From Thermoflexales bacterium (GTDB lineage Bacteria; Chloroflexota; Anaerolineae; S140-20), in NCBI GenBank assembly GCA_015484715.1, contig WFUY01000410.1, positions 1 through 5,691 of the forward strand: a stretch of DNA of 5,691 bases, in the 5' to 3' direction. The notes under the pieces were generated by a model. That model worked only from the letters and a program-made list of their open reading frames with translations, was not told the DNA's origin and did no database searches. Below, one piece after another: positions 1-5,661 of the stretch. The number at the start of each line of letters is the position of its first letter. The first letter of the stretch is position 1. The translations under genes were made by a program, and so were the position numbers.

Positions 1-68
1 ATCTATCAGACGGGGCAGAGTAGCACGATCGTTCCGGTTTGTCAAGGGGGGGGCAAAAACGAACCCTC

Positions 69-103
69 CGACGGCGGACCGCCAACCGAGGACCGAGGAC
101 TAA
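69..103. repeat. Degenerate 7-bp tandem repeat (about five units)
   Basis: Read in steps of seven from 69, the units are CGACGGC, GGACCGC, CAACCGA, GGACCGA and GGACTAA, all variants of GGACCGA. The two units covering 83-96 are the cleanest, and 86-99 is an exact doubling of CCGAGGA. Short heptad repeats of this kind are known in intergenic DNA of several GC-rich and filamentous bacteria. No function is evident, and five imperfect units could arise by chance drift in GC-rich DNA. Confidence 0.35.
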
Positions 104-232
104 GCACCGGTCTTGGACGTGGTGCGGAAGTGCCTGGAGAAACGCTGATTGTAGCATCGCCGGGAGAGAAGGGCAACGGCACGGAGCACCGGAAAATCCG
201 TTGGCGGGAAGAAGCATTGGGTTGACTGCCGT

Positions 233-265
233 AGACTCCCGAAGTCCAGCAGGCTTCGGGAGTCT
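233..265. repeat. Perfect 12-bp inverted repeat, terminator- or attenuator-like
   Basis: AGACTCCCGAAG (233-244) is exactly complementary to CTTCGGGAGTCT (254-265), separated by a 9-nt loop (245-253). The stem is GC-rich and would fold strongly in RNA. It is followed by TGACTCAGG rather than a run of T, so it is not a canonical Rho-independent terminator. It sits 143 nt upstream of the gene 1 start and upstream of the likeliest -10. It is therefore more plausibly the 3' end of an upstream transcript, or a regulatory or repeat palindrome, than part of the gene 1 mRNA leader. Confidence 0.55.
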
Positions 266-329
266 TGACTCAGGAGTTATTCGCGCCAACGAAAATCCCG
301 CGTCCGGTCACTCCCCTGTCACACCCGGC

Positions 330-338
330 TGCTATAAA
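330..338 (+). promoter_or_regulatory. Possible extended -10 promoter for gene 1
   Basis: TGC followed by TATAAA (TATAAA at 333-338) matches an extended -10 element (TGN plus 5 of 6 bases of TATAAT). No good -35 hexamer is found 15-19 bp upstream, which extended -10 promoters can tolerate. Transcription would begin near 345, giving a leader of about 64 nt before the start at 409. The same TGCTATA core appears in the much stronger promoter at the right end of the window. Confidence 0.35.
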
Positions 339-390
339 GGTCTCAAGAACCGAACCGACTGGGGGCGTCTCCCAGGAGGACCGGCATACA

Positions 391-397
391 AAAGGAG
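391..397 (+). promoter_or_regulatory. Ribosome binding site of gene 1
   Basis: AAAGGAG lies 11 nt upstream of the ATG at 409. The spacing is slightly long but usable. The site supports starting at 409 rather than at the in-frame TTG at 265, which would add 48 residues in front of the signal peptide. A better AGGAGG at 374-379 has no start codon at a suitable distance and is probably incidental. Confidence 0.6.
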
Positions 398-408
398 CAA
401 GAGAGATC

Positions 409-2895
409 ATGGCAAAGAAAACGAAGTCCTGTTTGGCCCTCGGCCTCTGCCTGGCGCTCGTACTGGCCGGCTCCGTCTACGCCGGGGGCAAGCTTCTCGG
501 CGCGAACGTTCAGGTCACCGATAGCGGCCTGGGGGAGTTCGGCGAGGCGCAACATGCCGACGTGGCCGCCACGGGCCATCATGCCGTCTATGCCGTCTGG
601 GAGGACAACCGGGACGCCCCCAGCGACCCCGTCTTCCACGCCATCTACCTGGCCAAATCCACCGACGGCGGCGCTTCCTGGGGAACCAACGTGCACGTCA
701 GCGATCCCAACTGGGAAGGGCAGGGCCTGTCCGACCCGGCGGTGGCCGTCGGGCCGGAGGGGAACGTCTACATCGTCTGGTACTTGGGCAACTGCTACTA
801 CTCCTGGTCCGATCCGGCGGTGTGCGGCGGGGCGGACCGGGAGAACGACGTCCACATCGCCCGCTCGACCGACGGCGGTGCGACCTTCCAAGAGGGCTGG
901 CTGTGGGACGGCAACGATGACGGCGTCTTCAACAGCATCGCCCCGGCCCTGACGGTGGACGCCGTCAACGGCGGCCTGTACGCCATGCTCCACAACTACG
1001 TCAGCAGCGGCTACAACATCTACCTGATGGGCTCGACCAACCAGGGCGATAACTGGTGGCAGGTGCAGGTCAACGACCAGGCCCAGAGCGGGCGCGACCC
1101 CGGCACCGAAGGCCCCCAGATGAGCGTCGCCGCCCGCAACGGCGTGGTCTGCGCCGCCTGGGAGGACGGCCGGGGCAGCAACGCCATCTACGGGGCCTGC
1201 TCCACCGACCAGGGGAAGACCTTTGGGGCCAACTTCGCCCTGTCGGGCAGCAATGCCACTTACCCCCGCCTGGCCTTCGCCCCCGACGGGGCGCTCTACG
1301 CCGCCTACCAGCGGGGCGGTCAGGTCTACGTCCGGCGCTCGACGGACAACGGCGCCTCGTGGAGCAGCCCGGTGCAGGTCTCCTCCATCCCCAGTGGCGA
1401 CGAACTGGGCCGCTGGGACCTGGCCGTGGACGGCAACGGTACGGTCGCTGTGCTCTGGGCCGAGGGAGTGTGGGGCACCTATGGGGCCAGCGACCTTTAC
1501 CTCTCCACTTCCATAGACGACGGGCAGACCTTCGTAGCCCTCCCGGTGGAGGACGCCGGCGAGACCTACTCCCAGTACAGCCCGGCGCTGACCGCCTACG
1601 GCAGCGGCGACGACGCCCGCGCGGTGATGGTCTGGACCGATGATCGGAACACCCAGGACCAGGTCTGGGCCGCCCGCGCCGAGCTGGACGCCACCCCGCC
1701 CACGGCTCCTTCCAACCTGCGGGCCACCCCCGGCGACACGGTGGTGGATTTGACCTGGGACCCGGCCACCGACCGTAACGGCATCAGCGGCTACTACGTT
1801 CTCCGCGCCGCGACCTCTGGCGGCCCGTACACGGTGCTGAACCCTCTGCCCATCACCGACACCTCCTACCGTGATGTCGGGCTGGACAGCACGACCTACT
1901 ACTACAGAGTCTACGCCGTGGACGGCACGGGCAATGTCGGGCCGACCTCCAACGAGGTGAGCGCGGCGGTGACGGTGGGCACCGACCTGCCGTTGAACGG
2001 GACCCTGGCCTACGAGTCGGGGGGCGACGTGCGCCTGCGCGACCTGCCTTCCCTGGGCAACGAGCGCACCCTGGGCCAGGGCTGGGCGCCCCTCTTCGGC
2101 CCCAACGGTCAGCGGGTCTACTACCGCTCCGGCCCCACCGTCGGCGGCTCCATCGTCTCCCGCAAGACGGACGGCAGCGACCTGCAGACCTACTTCTCCC
2201 ACGACAAGCTCTACGGGGCCTTTGACATCGCCCGCGACGACACCGCCTACTTCGCCTGGATTCAGGAGCAGCAGTACGCCCAGTACGACCCCTACGAGTA
2301 CTGGGACACCTACGAGCCCCACTACGGCACGAGCGGGGGCAGCCTCTATGTGGACAGCCACGAGTTCGCCGAGAGCCCCACCCTCTCCGCCGGGCGGGCC
2401 TGGCTGGCCTACACCAGCCTGGGCTACCACGCGCCCAACGTGTCCGCCGCGCAGTACGACCACGTGGCCCTCTGCCTGGCCGACCTGGGCAGCAACACCC
2501 GCGTAGCCCTCTACCAGGACACCAATTACCAGGACCCGGCCTTCGCTCCCTCCGGGAGCACGTTGGCCTTTGCCGCCGACTGGAGCGGCCAGTACGAGAT
2601 CTGGAAGGCGACGGTGGGCAGCGACGGCAGCCTCTCGGACGTGACCCAACTGACGCGCGGGGCCGACGGCCTCTGGTCGCGGGCGCCGGCTTGGTCCTCT
2701 GACGGCCACTGGCTCGTCTTTCATCGGGACGTGAACGCCAGCCCGACGGTGACCGACACGCGGTTGTTCGTCGTCCGGGCCGACGGGGCATCGCTGCGGG
2801 CCTTGAACGTCGCCGGCGAGGAGCCGGCCTGGCACGGCGGGGGGCCGGCCCCGGCCGATCATTGGGTGTACTTGCCCTTGGTGCAGCGGAGATGA
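409..2895 (+). CDS. Secreted Asp-box propeller / FN3 / TolB-like propeller protein (paralog 1)
   Basis: An 828-aa exported protein of unknown specific role. Residues 1-25 form a signal peptide: a Lys-rich start, a hydrophobic core and cleavage after VYA. Residues 26-423 form a sialidase-like (BNR) propeller with six Asp-boxes of the S-x-D-x-G-x-[TSN]-[WF] type, beginning near S84, S153, S209, S265, S311 and S368. Blades also carry W-E-D-x-R-like strands. Residues about 427-521 are an FN3 domain (PPTAPSNLRA start, TYYYRVYAVD strand). From about 525 a TolB/PD40-like propeller follows, clearest at 709-735 and 759-775. The tail ends VYLPLVQRR after a Gly/Pro-rich linker. Cys pairs C129/C139 and C248/C264 could form disulfides. 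The ATG at 409 is chosen because it directly precedes the signal peptide and has an RBS. Asp-box propellers occur in sialidases and in non-enzymatic binding proteins. I see no FRIP-type motif, so binding or surface attachment is more likely than hydrolysis. Gene 2 is its tandem paralog. Confidence 0.88.
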   Translation: MAKKTKSCLALGLCLALVLAGSVYAGGKLLGANVQVTDSGLGEFGEAQHADVAATGHHAVYAVWEDNRDAPSDPVFHAIYLAKSTDGGASWGTNVHVSDPNWEGQGLSDPAVAVGPEGNVYIVWYLGNCYYSWSDPAVCGGADRENDVHIARSTDGGATFQEGWLWDGNDDGVFNSIAPALTVDAVNGGLYAMLHNYVSSGYNIYLMGSTNQGDNWWQVQVNDQAQSGRDPGTEGPQMSVAARNGVVCAAWEDGRGSNAIYGACSTDQGKTFGANFALSGSNATYPRLAFAPDGALYAAYQRGGQVYVRRSTDNGASWSSPVQVSSIPSGDELGRWDLAVDGNGTVAVLWAEGVWGTYGASDLYLSTSIDDGQTFVALPVEDAGETYSQYSPALTAYGSGDDARAVMVWTDDRNTQDQVWAARAELDATPPTAPSNLRATPGDTVVDLTWDPATDRNGISGYYVLRAATSGGPYTVLNPLPITDTSYRDVGLDSTTYYYRVYAVDGTGNVGPTSNEVSAAVTVGTDLPLNGTLAYESGGDVRLRDLPSLGNERTLGQGWAPLFGPNGQRVYYRSGPTVGGSIVSRKTDGSDLQTYFSHDKLYGAFDIARDDTAYFAWIQEQQYAQYDPYEYWDTYEPHYGTSGGSLYVDSHEFAESPTLSAGRAWLAYTSLGYHAPNVSAAQYDHVALCLADLGSNTRVALYQDTNYQDPAFAPSGSTLAFAADWSGQYEIWKATVGSDGSLSDVTQLTRGADGLWSRAPAWSSDGHWLVFHRDVNASPTVTDTRLFVVRADGASLRALNVAGEEPAWHGGGPAPADHWVYLPLVQRR
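1678..1748 (+). repeat. Near-identical FN3-coding segment, copy 1
   Basis: These 71 bp, at the junction between the first propeller and the FN3 domain, match 4231-4301 in gene 2 with one difference (G at 1705, A at 4258). The offset is 2553 bp. The match includes synonymous positions, although the flanking coding sequence has diverged clearly. This marks either recent gene conversion or a recently exchanged segment. Confidence 0.85.
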
Positions 2896-2976
2896 ACGGG
2901 GGGACCACGGAAAGGGTCCTGGACTCACGGCGGAGAGGTTAGGGGCGCGGAGAGAAAGGGGAAACAGGAGGGAAGG
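2896..2976 (+). promoter_or_regulatory. Intergenic gap with strong Shine-Dalgarno for gene 2
   Basis: This 81-bp purine-rich gap has no convincing promoter. A weak 5-bp hairpin (2902-2906 with 2915-2919) has no T-tract, so I do not call a terminator. AGGAGG at 2966-2971 lies 5 nt before the ATG at 2977, a strong RBS that fixes this start over the in-frame ATG at 2989 (17 nt away). The gap contains no in-frame stop codon, so it is open in the frame shared by both genes. Co-transcription with gene 1 is the simplest reading. Confidence 0.7.
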
Positions 2977-5451
2977 ATGCTGCGCAGAATGAGGTTGTGG
3001 ATCGCCTTGTTGGGAGTGTTCTCCCTCATCCTTGTCGGCTCGGCCCACGCCGGGAGCAGGCTCCTCGGCAACAACGTCCAGGTCACCGACGACGCTTTCA
3101 ACAACACCGAATTCGGCGAGGCCAACCGGCCCGACGTAGCCGTCAACGGCTACAAGGTGTACGCCGTGTGGGAGGACAGCCGGGACGACCCCTTGGGTTC
3201 CGCCGCCGAAATCTACTTCGCCCGCTCCGCCGACGGCGGGGCCACCTGGAGCACCAACGTCAACCTCAGCCAGGATGTCGTGGACGGCATCCAATATCCT
3301 GCCATCGCCGCCGATGCCACCGGCTGGGTGTACGTCATCTGGGCCAGTTACCTCCCCCCCGATCCGGCCGAGTACGCCGTGTATATGACCCGCAGCAACA
3401 ACCACGGCCAGACCTTCGAGACCCCCTGGATGCTGGGGTATCACACCGCCGAGTACTACTCTTTCGACCCCGAGATCGCCGCCGAGCCGAGCGGAGGCTA
3501 TGTCTACGTGGTCATCAATGCCCCCTGGACGAGTGATACTTACACCGTCTATGTGGCCCGTTCCGAGGATTATGGCGAGAGCTGGCCTGGAGGCTGGCAG
3601 CAGGTCAACGACGTGAACGGCGCCGGGGTCAGCGATGAGAGTTTCTACGGGCCGCAGATGAGCATCGTTGCCAGCGACGCCATCGTCTGCGTGGCCTGGG
3701 AGGATGGCCGGGACGGTTATATGCGCATCTATGGCGACTGCTCCACCGACCACGGGGCCCACTGGGGCACCGATTTCGCCATCTCCCCTTCGGGCGTTAC
3801 AGCCTCTCACCCCCATCTGGTCCTGGCCCCCGATGGCGCCCTCTACGCCGCCTACCAGGTGGATGACACCATCTACGTTCGCCGCTCCACGAACAACGGG
3901 ACCTCCTGGAGCAGCCCTGTGCGGGTCGCCACCGACATAACCGAAGGCCCGCCTCCCCTGCACCTGAACTGGGATATGGCCGTGGATGGTAACGGCACCG
4001 TCGCCATCGTGTGGATGTCGGAGAAGAGTTACATCACCGGGGATCAGAACATCAACCTCTCCACCTCCATTGACGACGGCCAGAGCTTCACCACCTTGTC
4101 CGGCATCCAGGATTTCGACGGCGGCCACGAGCAACCGGCCATCGCCGCCGCTGGCAGCGGCGACTACGCCCGCGCCTACCTGGTCTGGGACGTGGACAGC
4201 GCCGACAACGACCAGATCTGGTCGGTCCGGGCCGAGCTGGACGCCACCCCGCCCACGACTCCTTCCAACCTGCGGGCCACCCCCGGCGACACGGTGGTGG
4301 ACCTCACCTGGGATCCGGCCACCGACCGCAACGGCATCGGCGGTTACTACGTCCTCCGGGCCACCCAGAGCGGCGGGCCCTACACCGTGATCAACCCCTT
4401 CATCATCACCGACACCTCCTACCGGGACGTGGGTCTGAGTAGCGGCACCTACTACTACAAAGTCTACGCCGTGGACGGCACGGGCAACGTCGGCTCCACC
4501 TCGAACGAGGTAAGCGCGGCCGTCACCGCCGGCAGCGACCTGCCCCTTAACGGCACCCTGGCCTACGAGGCCGGCACAGGCGACGTCCGCCTCAACGACC
4601 TGCCCGGCCTGAGCAACGAACGCACCCTGGCGCAGGGGGAGTCGCCCCACTTCTCCTCCGACGGGAGCCGGGTCTACTACTACAGCAGCGGCGCCATCCT
4701 CTCCCGGCCCACCGGCGGCGGCAACGCCCAGACCCATTACACCGATGCCAACCTGACGAGCTGGTTCGATCTGCCTGATGACACCAGTTACTTTGCCCGG
4801 ATAGAGCAGCAGTTCTACGCCGGCATCAACCCCGGTGAGATGTGCTATGCCTGGGAGCCCCGTTACGGGCCGTTCAGCGGGAGCGACATCTACGTGGCCA
4901 GCCAGGCGATGGCCCAAAGTGTGACACTTTCACCGGACCGGCGGTGGCTGGCCTACACCACCGTTGGCTGGTGCACCGGCCCGTCGCAGGGGCAATACAC
5001 CGTCAGCAGGCTCTGCCTGGTCAACCTGAGCACCCAGGAGAAAACCTGCACCGAGGACCTCCACAACTACCAGGACCCGGACTTCGCTCCCTCCGGCGGA
5101 TGGCTGGTCTTCGCTGCCGACTTCAGCGGACGGTACGAAATCTGGAAGGCCCAGGTCCAGAGCGACGGGAGCCTGACCGACCTGACCCAGCTCACCCGCA
5201 GCGACGACAAGTGGTCCCTGCAACCGGCCTGGTCCTCCGACGGCAACTGGGTGGTCTTCGTCCGGGGCACTCCCGCCGGCGACGATGTGAGGCTGCCGGA
5301 CCTCCAGAACCCACGACTCTACGCCGTGCGGGCCAATGGCGCTTCCCTGCGGGCGCTGAACGTCGCCGGCGAGGAGCCGGCCTGGACCGGTGGCGGGCCG
5401 GCAGGGGGAGGGAGCCACCGGGTCTACCTCCCGCTGGTGGTGAGGCCATAG
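2977..5451 (+). CDS. Secreted Asp-box propeller / FN3 / TolB-like propeller protein (paralog 2)
   Basis: An 824-aa paralog of the preceding gene with the same domain order. Residues 1-25 are a signal peptide (MLRRMR start, hydrophobic core, cleavage after AHA). The mature protein opens with GSRLLGNNVQVTD, closely matching paralog 1. Six Asp-boxes begin near S84, S140, S196, S256, S304 and S364; the second and fifth have Asn in place of the central Asp (SNNHG, STNNG). The FN3 domain spans about 422-517. A TolB/PD40-like propeller follows from about 520, clearest at 700-726 (PDFAPSGGWLVFAAD) and 749-765. The tail is VYLPLVVRP. C238/C255 corresponds to C248/C264 of paralog 1, but the extra C129/C139 pair is missing; three further Cys fall in the second propeller. 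It ends with two consecutive TAG codons (5449-5454). A secreted, probably surface-associated binding protein is inferred; no enzymatic activity can be read from the sequence. Confidence 0.88.
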   Translation: MLRRMRLWIALLGVFSLILVGSAHAGSRLLGNNVQVTDDAFNNTEFGEANRPDVAVNGYKVYAVWEDSRDDPLGSAAEIYFARSADGGATWSTNVNLSQDVVDGIQYPAIAADATGWVYVIWASYLPPDPAEYAVYMTRSNNHGQTFETPWMLGYHTAEYYSFDPEIAAEPSGGYVYVVINAPWTSDTYTVYVARSEDYGESWPGGWQQVNDVNGAGVSDESFYGPQMSIVASDAIVCVAWEDGRDGYMRIYGDCSTDHGAHWGTDFAISPSGVTASHPHLVLAPDGALYAAYQVDDTIYVRRSTNNGTSWSSPVRVATDITEGPPPLHLNWDMAVDGNGTVAIVWMSEKSYITGDQNINLSTSIDDGQSFTTLSGIQDFDGGHEQPAIAAAGSGDYARAYLVWDVDSADNDQIWSVRAELDATPPTTPSNLRATPGDTVVDLTWDPATDRNGIGGYYVLRATQSGGPYTVINPFIITDTSYRDVGLSSGTYYYKVYAVDGTGNVGSTSNEVSAAVTAGSDLPLNGTLAYEAGTGDVRLNDLPGLSNERTLAQGESPHFSSDGSRVYYYSSGAILSRPTGGGNAQTHYTDANLTSWFDLPDDTSYFARIEQQFYAGINPGEMCYAWEPRYGPFSGSDIYVASQAMAQSVTLSPDRRWLAYTTVGWCTGPSQGQYTVSRLCLVNLSTQEKTCTEDLHNYQDPDFAPSGGWLVFAADFSGRYEIWKAQVQSDGSLTDLTQLTRSDDKWSLQPAWSSDGNWVVFVRGTPAGDDVRLPDLQNPRLYAVRANGASLRALNVAGEEPAWTGGGPAGGGSHRVYLPLVVRP
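4231..4301 (+). repeat. Near-identical FN3-coding segment, copy 2
   Basis: Partner of 1678-1748 in gene 1, with 70 of 71 bases identical. A second perfect block of 29 bp occurs near both C-termini at the same 2553-bp offset (2804-2832 and 5357-5385). It encodes the conserved LNVAGEEPAW segment just before the C-terminal linker. Confidence 0.85.
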
Positions 5452-5465
5452 TAGGGCGGATGCCC

Positions 5466-5513
5466 AAGATGTGGGTGATCACCAGATTCATCCCCGGTGA
5501 TTACCCATATCTT
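5466..5513. terminator. Long 18-bp stem-loop after gene 2, possible terminator or repeat
   Basis: AAGATGTGGGTGATCACC (5466-5483) pairs with GGTGATTACCCATATCTT (5496-5513) over 18 positions, 16 Watson-Crick and two G-U (5471/5508 and 5477/5502), with a 12-nt loop. It begins 11 nt after the second stop codon of gene 2, where a terminator would be expected. It is followed by TGGAGATAGGG rather than a T-tract, so a classic intrinsic terminator is uncertain. Its left arm and loop recur at 5635-5660, so it may equally be part of a dispersed repeat that also protects or ends the mRNA. Confidence 0.5.
5470..5495 (+). repeat. 26-bp direct repeat, copy 1
   Basis: This matches 5635-5660 with a single difference (G5477, A5642). 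It reads TGTGGGTGATCACC followed by AGATTCATCCCC, and contains the perfect 10-bp palindrome GGTGATCACC at 5474-5483. In this copy it forms the left arm and loop of the 5466-5513 stem-loop. Confidence 0.85.
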
Positions 5514-5648
5514 TGGAGATAGGGAGACCGGCCGTCCACGAATGGGGCACGAATACACGAATTAAGGACCGCCTCATTCGTGCATTTGTGGGAAATTCGT
5601 GGATGGCCTGCTACGGACCACTCTCTCGCTCGCTTGTGGGTAATCACC
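5496..5648. mobile_element. Candidate MITE-like element, 153 bp
   Basis: The segment begins GGTGATTACCCA and ends TGGGTAATCACC, perfect 12-bp terminal inverted repeats. It is flanked on both sides by the identical 12-mer AGATTCATCCCC (5484-5495 and 5649-5660), which resembles a target-site duplication. It has no coding capacity and encloses a large near-concentric palindrome (5530-5608). This is the layout expected of a small non-autonomous element mobilised in trans. Against this, the flanking identity continues inward past the supposed right end (the repeat is 26 bp, not 12), so a simple duplication of a 165-bp unit or paired operators would also fit. Confidence 0.35.
5530..5608. repeat. 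Symmetric CACGAAT/ATTYGTG palindromic repeat element
   Basis: This 79-nt sequence folds in one continuous register: 14 pairs (5530-5543 with 5595-5608), a 4x4 internal loop, 7 pairs, one mismatch, 7 pairs and a 13-nt loop (5563-5575). The left side has CACGAAT at 5537, 5548 and 5556. The right side has ATTCGTG at 5576, ATTTGTG at 5584 and ATTCGTG at 5595. The spacings, 11 and 8 then 8 and 11, are exact mirror images. Two pairs are G-U. It resembles REP/BIME-type intergenic palindromes; its own family is not identified. Confidence 0.7.
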
Positions 5649-5660
5649 AGATTCATCCCC
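5635..5660 (+). repeat. 26-bp direct repeat, copy 2
   Basis: Second copy of 5470-5495, in the same orientation and 165 bp downstream, differing only at 5642. Its right-hand side lacks the complementary arm that makes copy 1 a stem-loop. Instead it ends one base before the -35 hexamer of the promoter at 5662-5690. Its TGGGTAATCACC (5637-5648) is the exact reverse complement of 5496-5507. Confidence 0.85.
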
Positions 5661-5661
5661 A

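Larger units (their letters stand above)
1..408. other. 5' flanking region with no convincing gene
   Basis: This stretch before gene 1 contains no open frame that looks like a real gene. The frames entering from the left edge close at 21-23, 101-103 and 223-225. None of the encoded tails shows a recognisable domain or the steady G/C-ending codons of the two large genes. The frame closing at 223 is the longest, but its third-position composition drifts and its product is low-complexity and Gly-rich. The region does contain a G8 run (46-53), a degenerate heptad repeat, a strong inverted repeat and a possible promoter, each listed separately. It is most simply read as the intergenic and leader region of the downstream operon, possibly including the end of an upstream unit. 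Confidence 0.6.

Noticed and set aside
1..225. Open frame running in from the left edge and closing with TGA at 223-225 (74 codons)
   Set aside because: It runs through the G8 tract and the heptad repeat, gives a low-complexity product, and loses the G/C-ending codon pattern of the real genes. I cannot support it as the end of an upstream gene.
265..408. TTG at 265 as an upstream start for gene 1, adding 48 residues
   Set aside because: The added residues would bury the signal peptide, the TTG lies at the edge of the inverted repeat, and it has no Shine-Dalgarno. ATG 409 has an RBS and directly begins a typical signal peptide.
39..524. 161-codon plus-strand open frame overlapping the gene 1 start
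   Set aside because: Arg/Gly-rich product, TTG start, and about 115 bp overlap with the signal-peptide region of gene 1 in another frame; it shows no sign of being a gene.
409..1680. Calling gene 1 an active exo-alpha-sialidase
   Set aside because: Asp-boxes alone do not define sialidases. No FRIP-type motif or convincing catalytic arrangement is visible, so a functional enzyme name would be unsupported.
2902..2919. Small hairpin in the intergenic gap as a terminator of gene 1
   Set aside because: Only five pairs with an 8-nt loop and no T-tract, in a purine-rich gap; too weak to support termination.
3354..3360. C7 run in gene 2 (and G8 at 46-53) as phase-variation tracts
   Set aside because: The C7 falls on Leu-Pro-Pro codons, as expected by chance in GC-rich coding DNA, and the G8 is not placed in a recognised promoter spacer or coding start. 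No evidence of variation can be seen from one sequence.
343..4917. A 1524-codon open frame on the minus strand spanning most of both genes and the gap
   Set aside because: Its codons are in register with the sense codons, so its stops could come only from sense TTA, CTA or TCA, which GC-rich genes avoid. The product is low-complexity Val/Gly/Ala-rich with no domain, and repeats itself because the sense genes are paralogs. It also covers the gene 1 start region. It is a composition shadow.
5470..5660. The 26-bp direct repeats as a CRISPR array
   Set aside because: Only two copies, 139 bp of intervening sequence that is itself palindromic, and no cas genes in the window.
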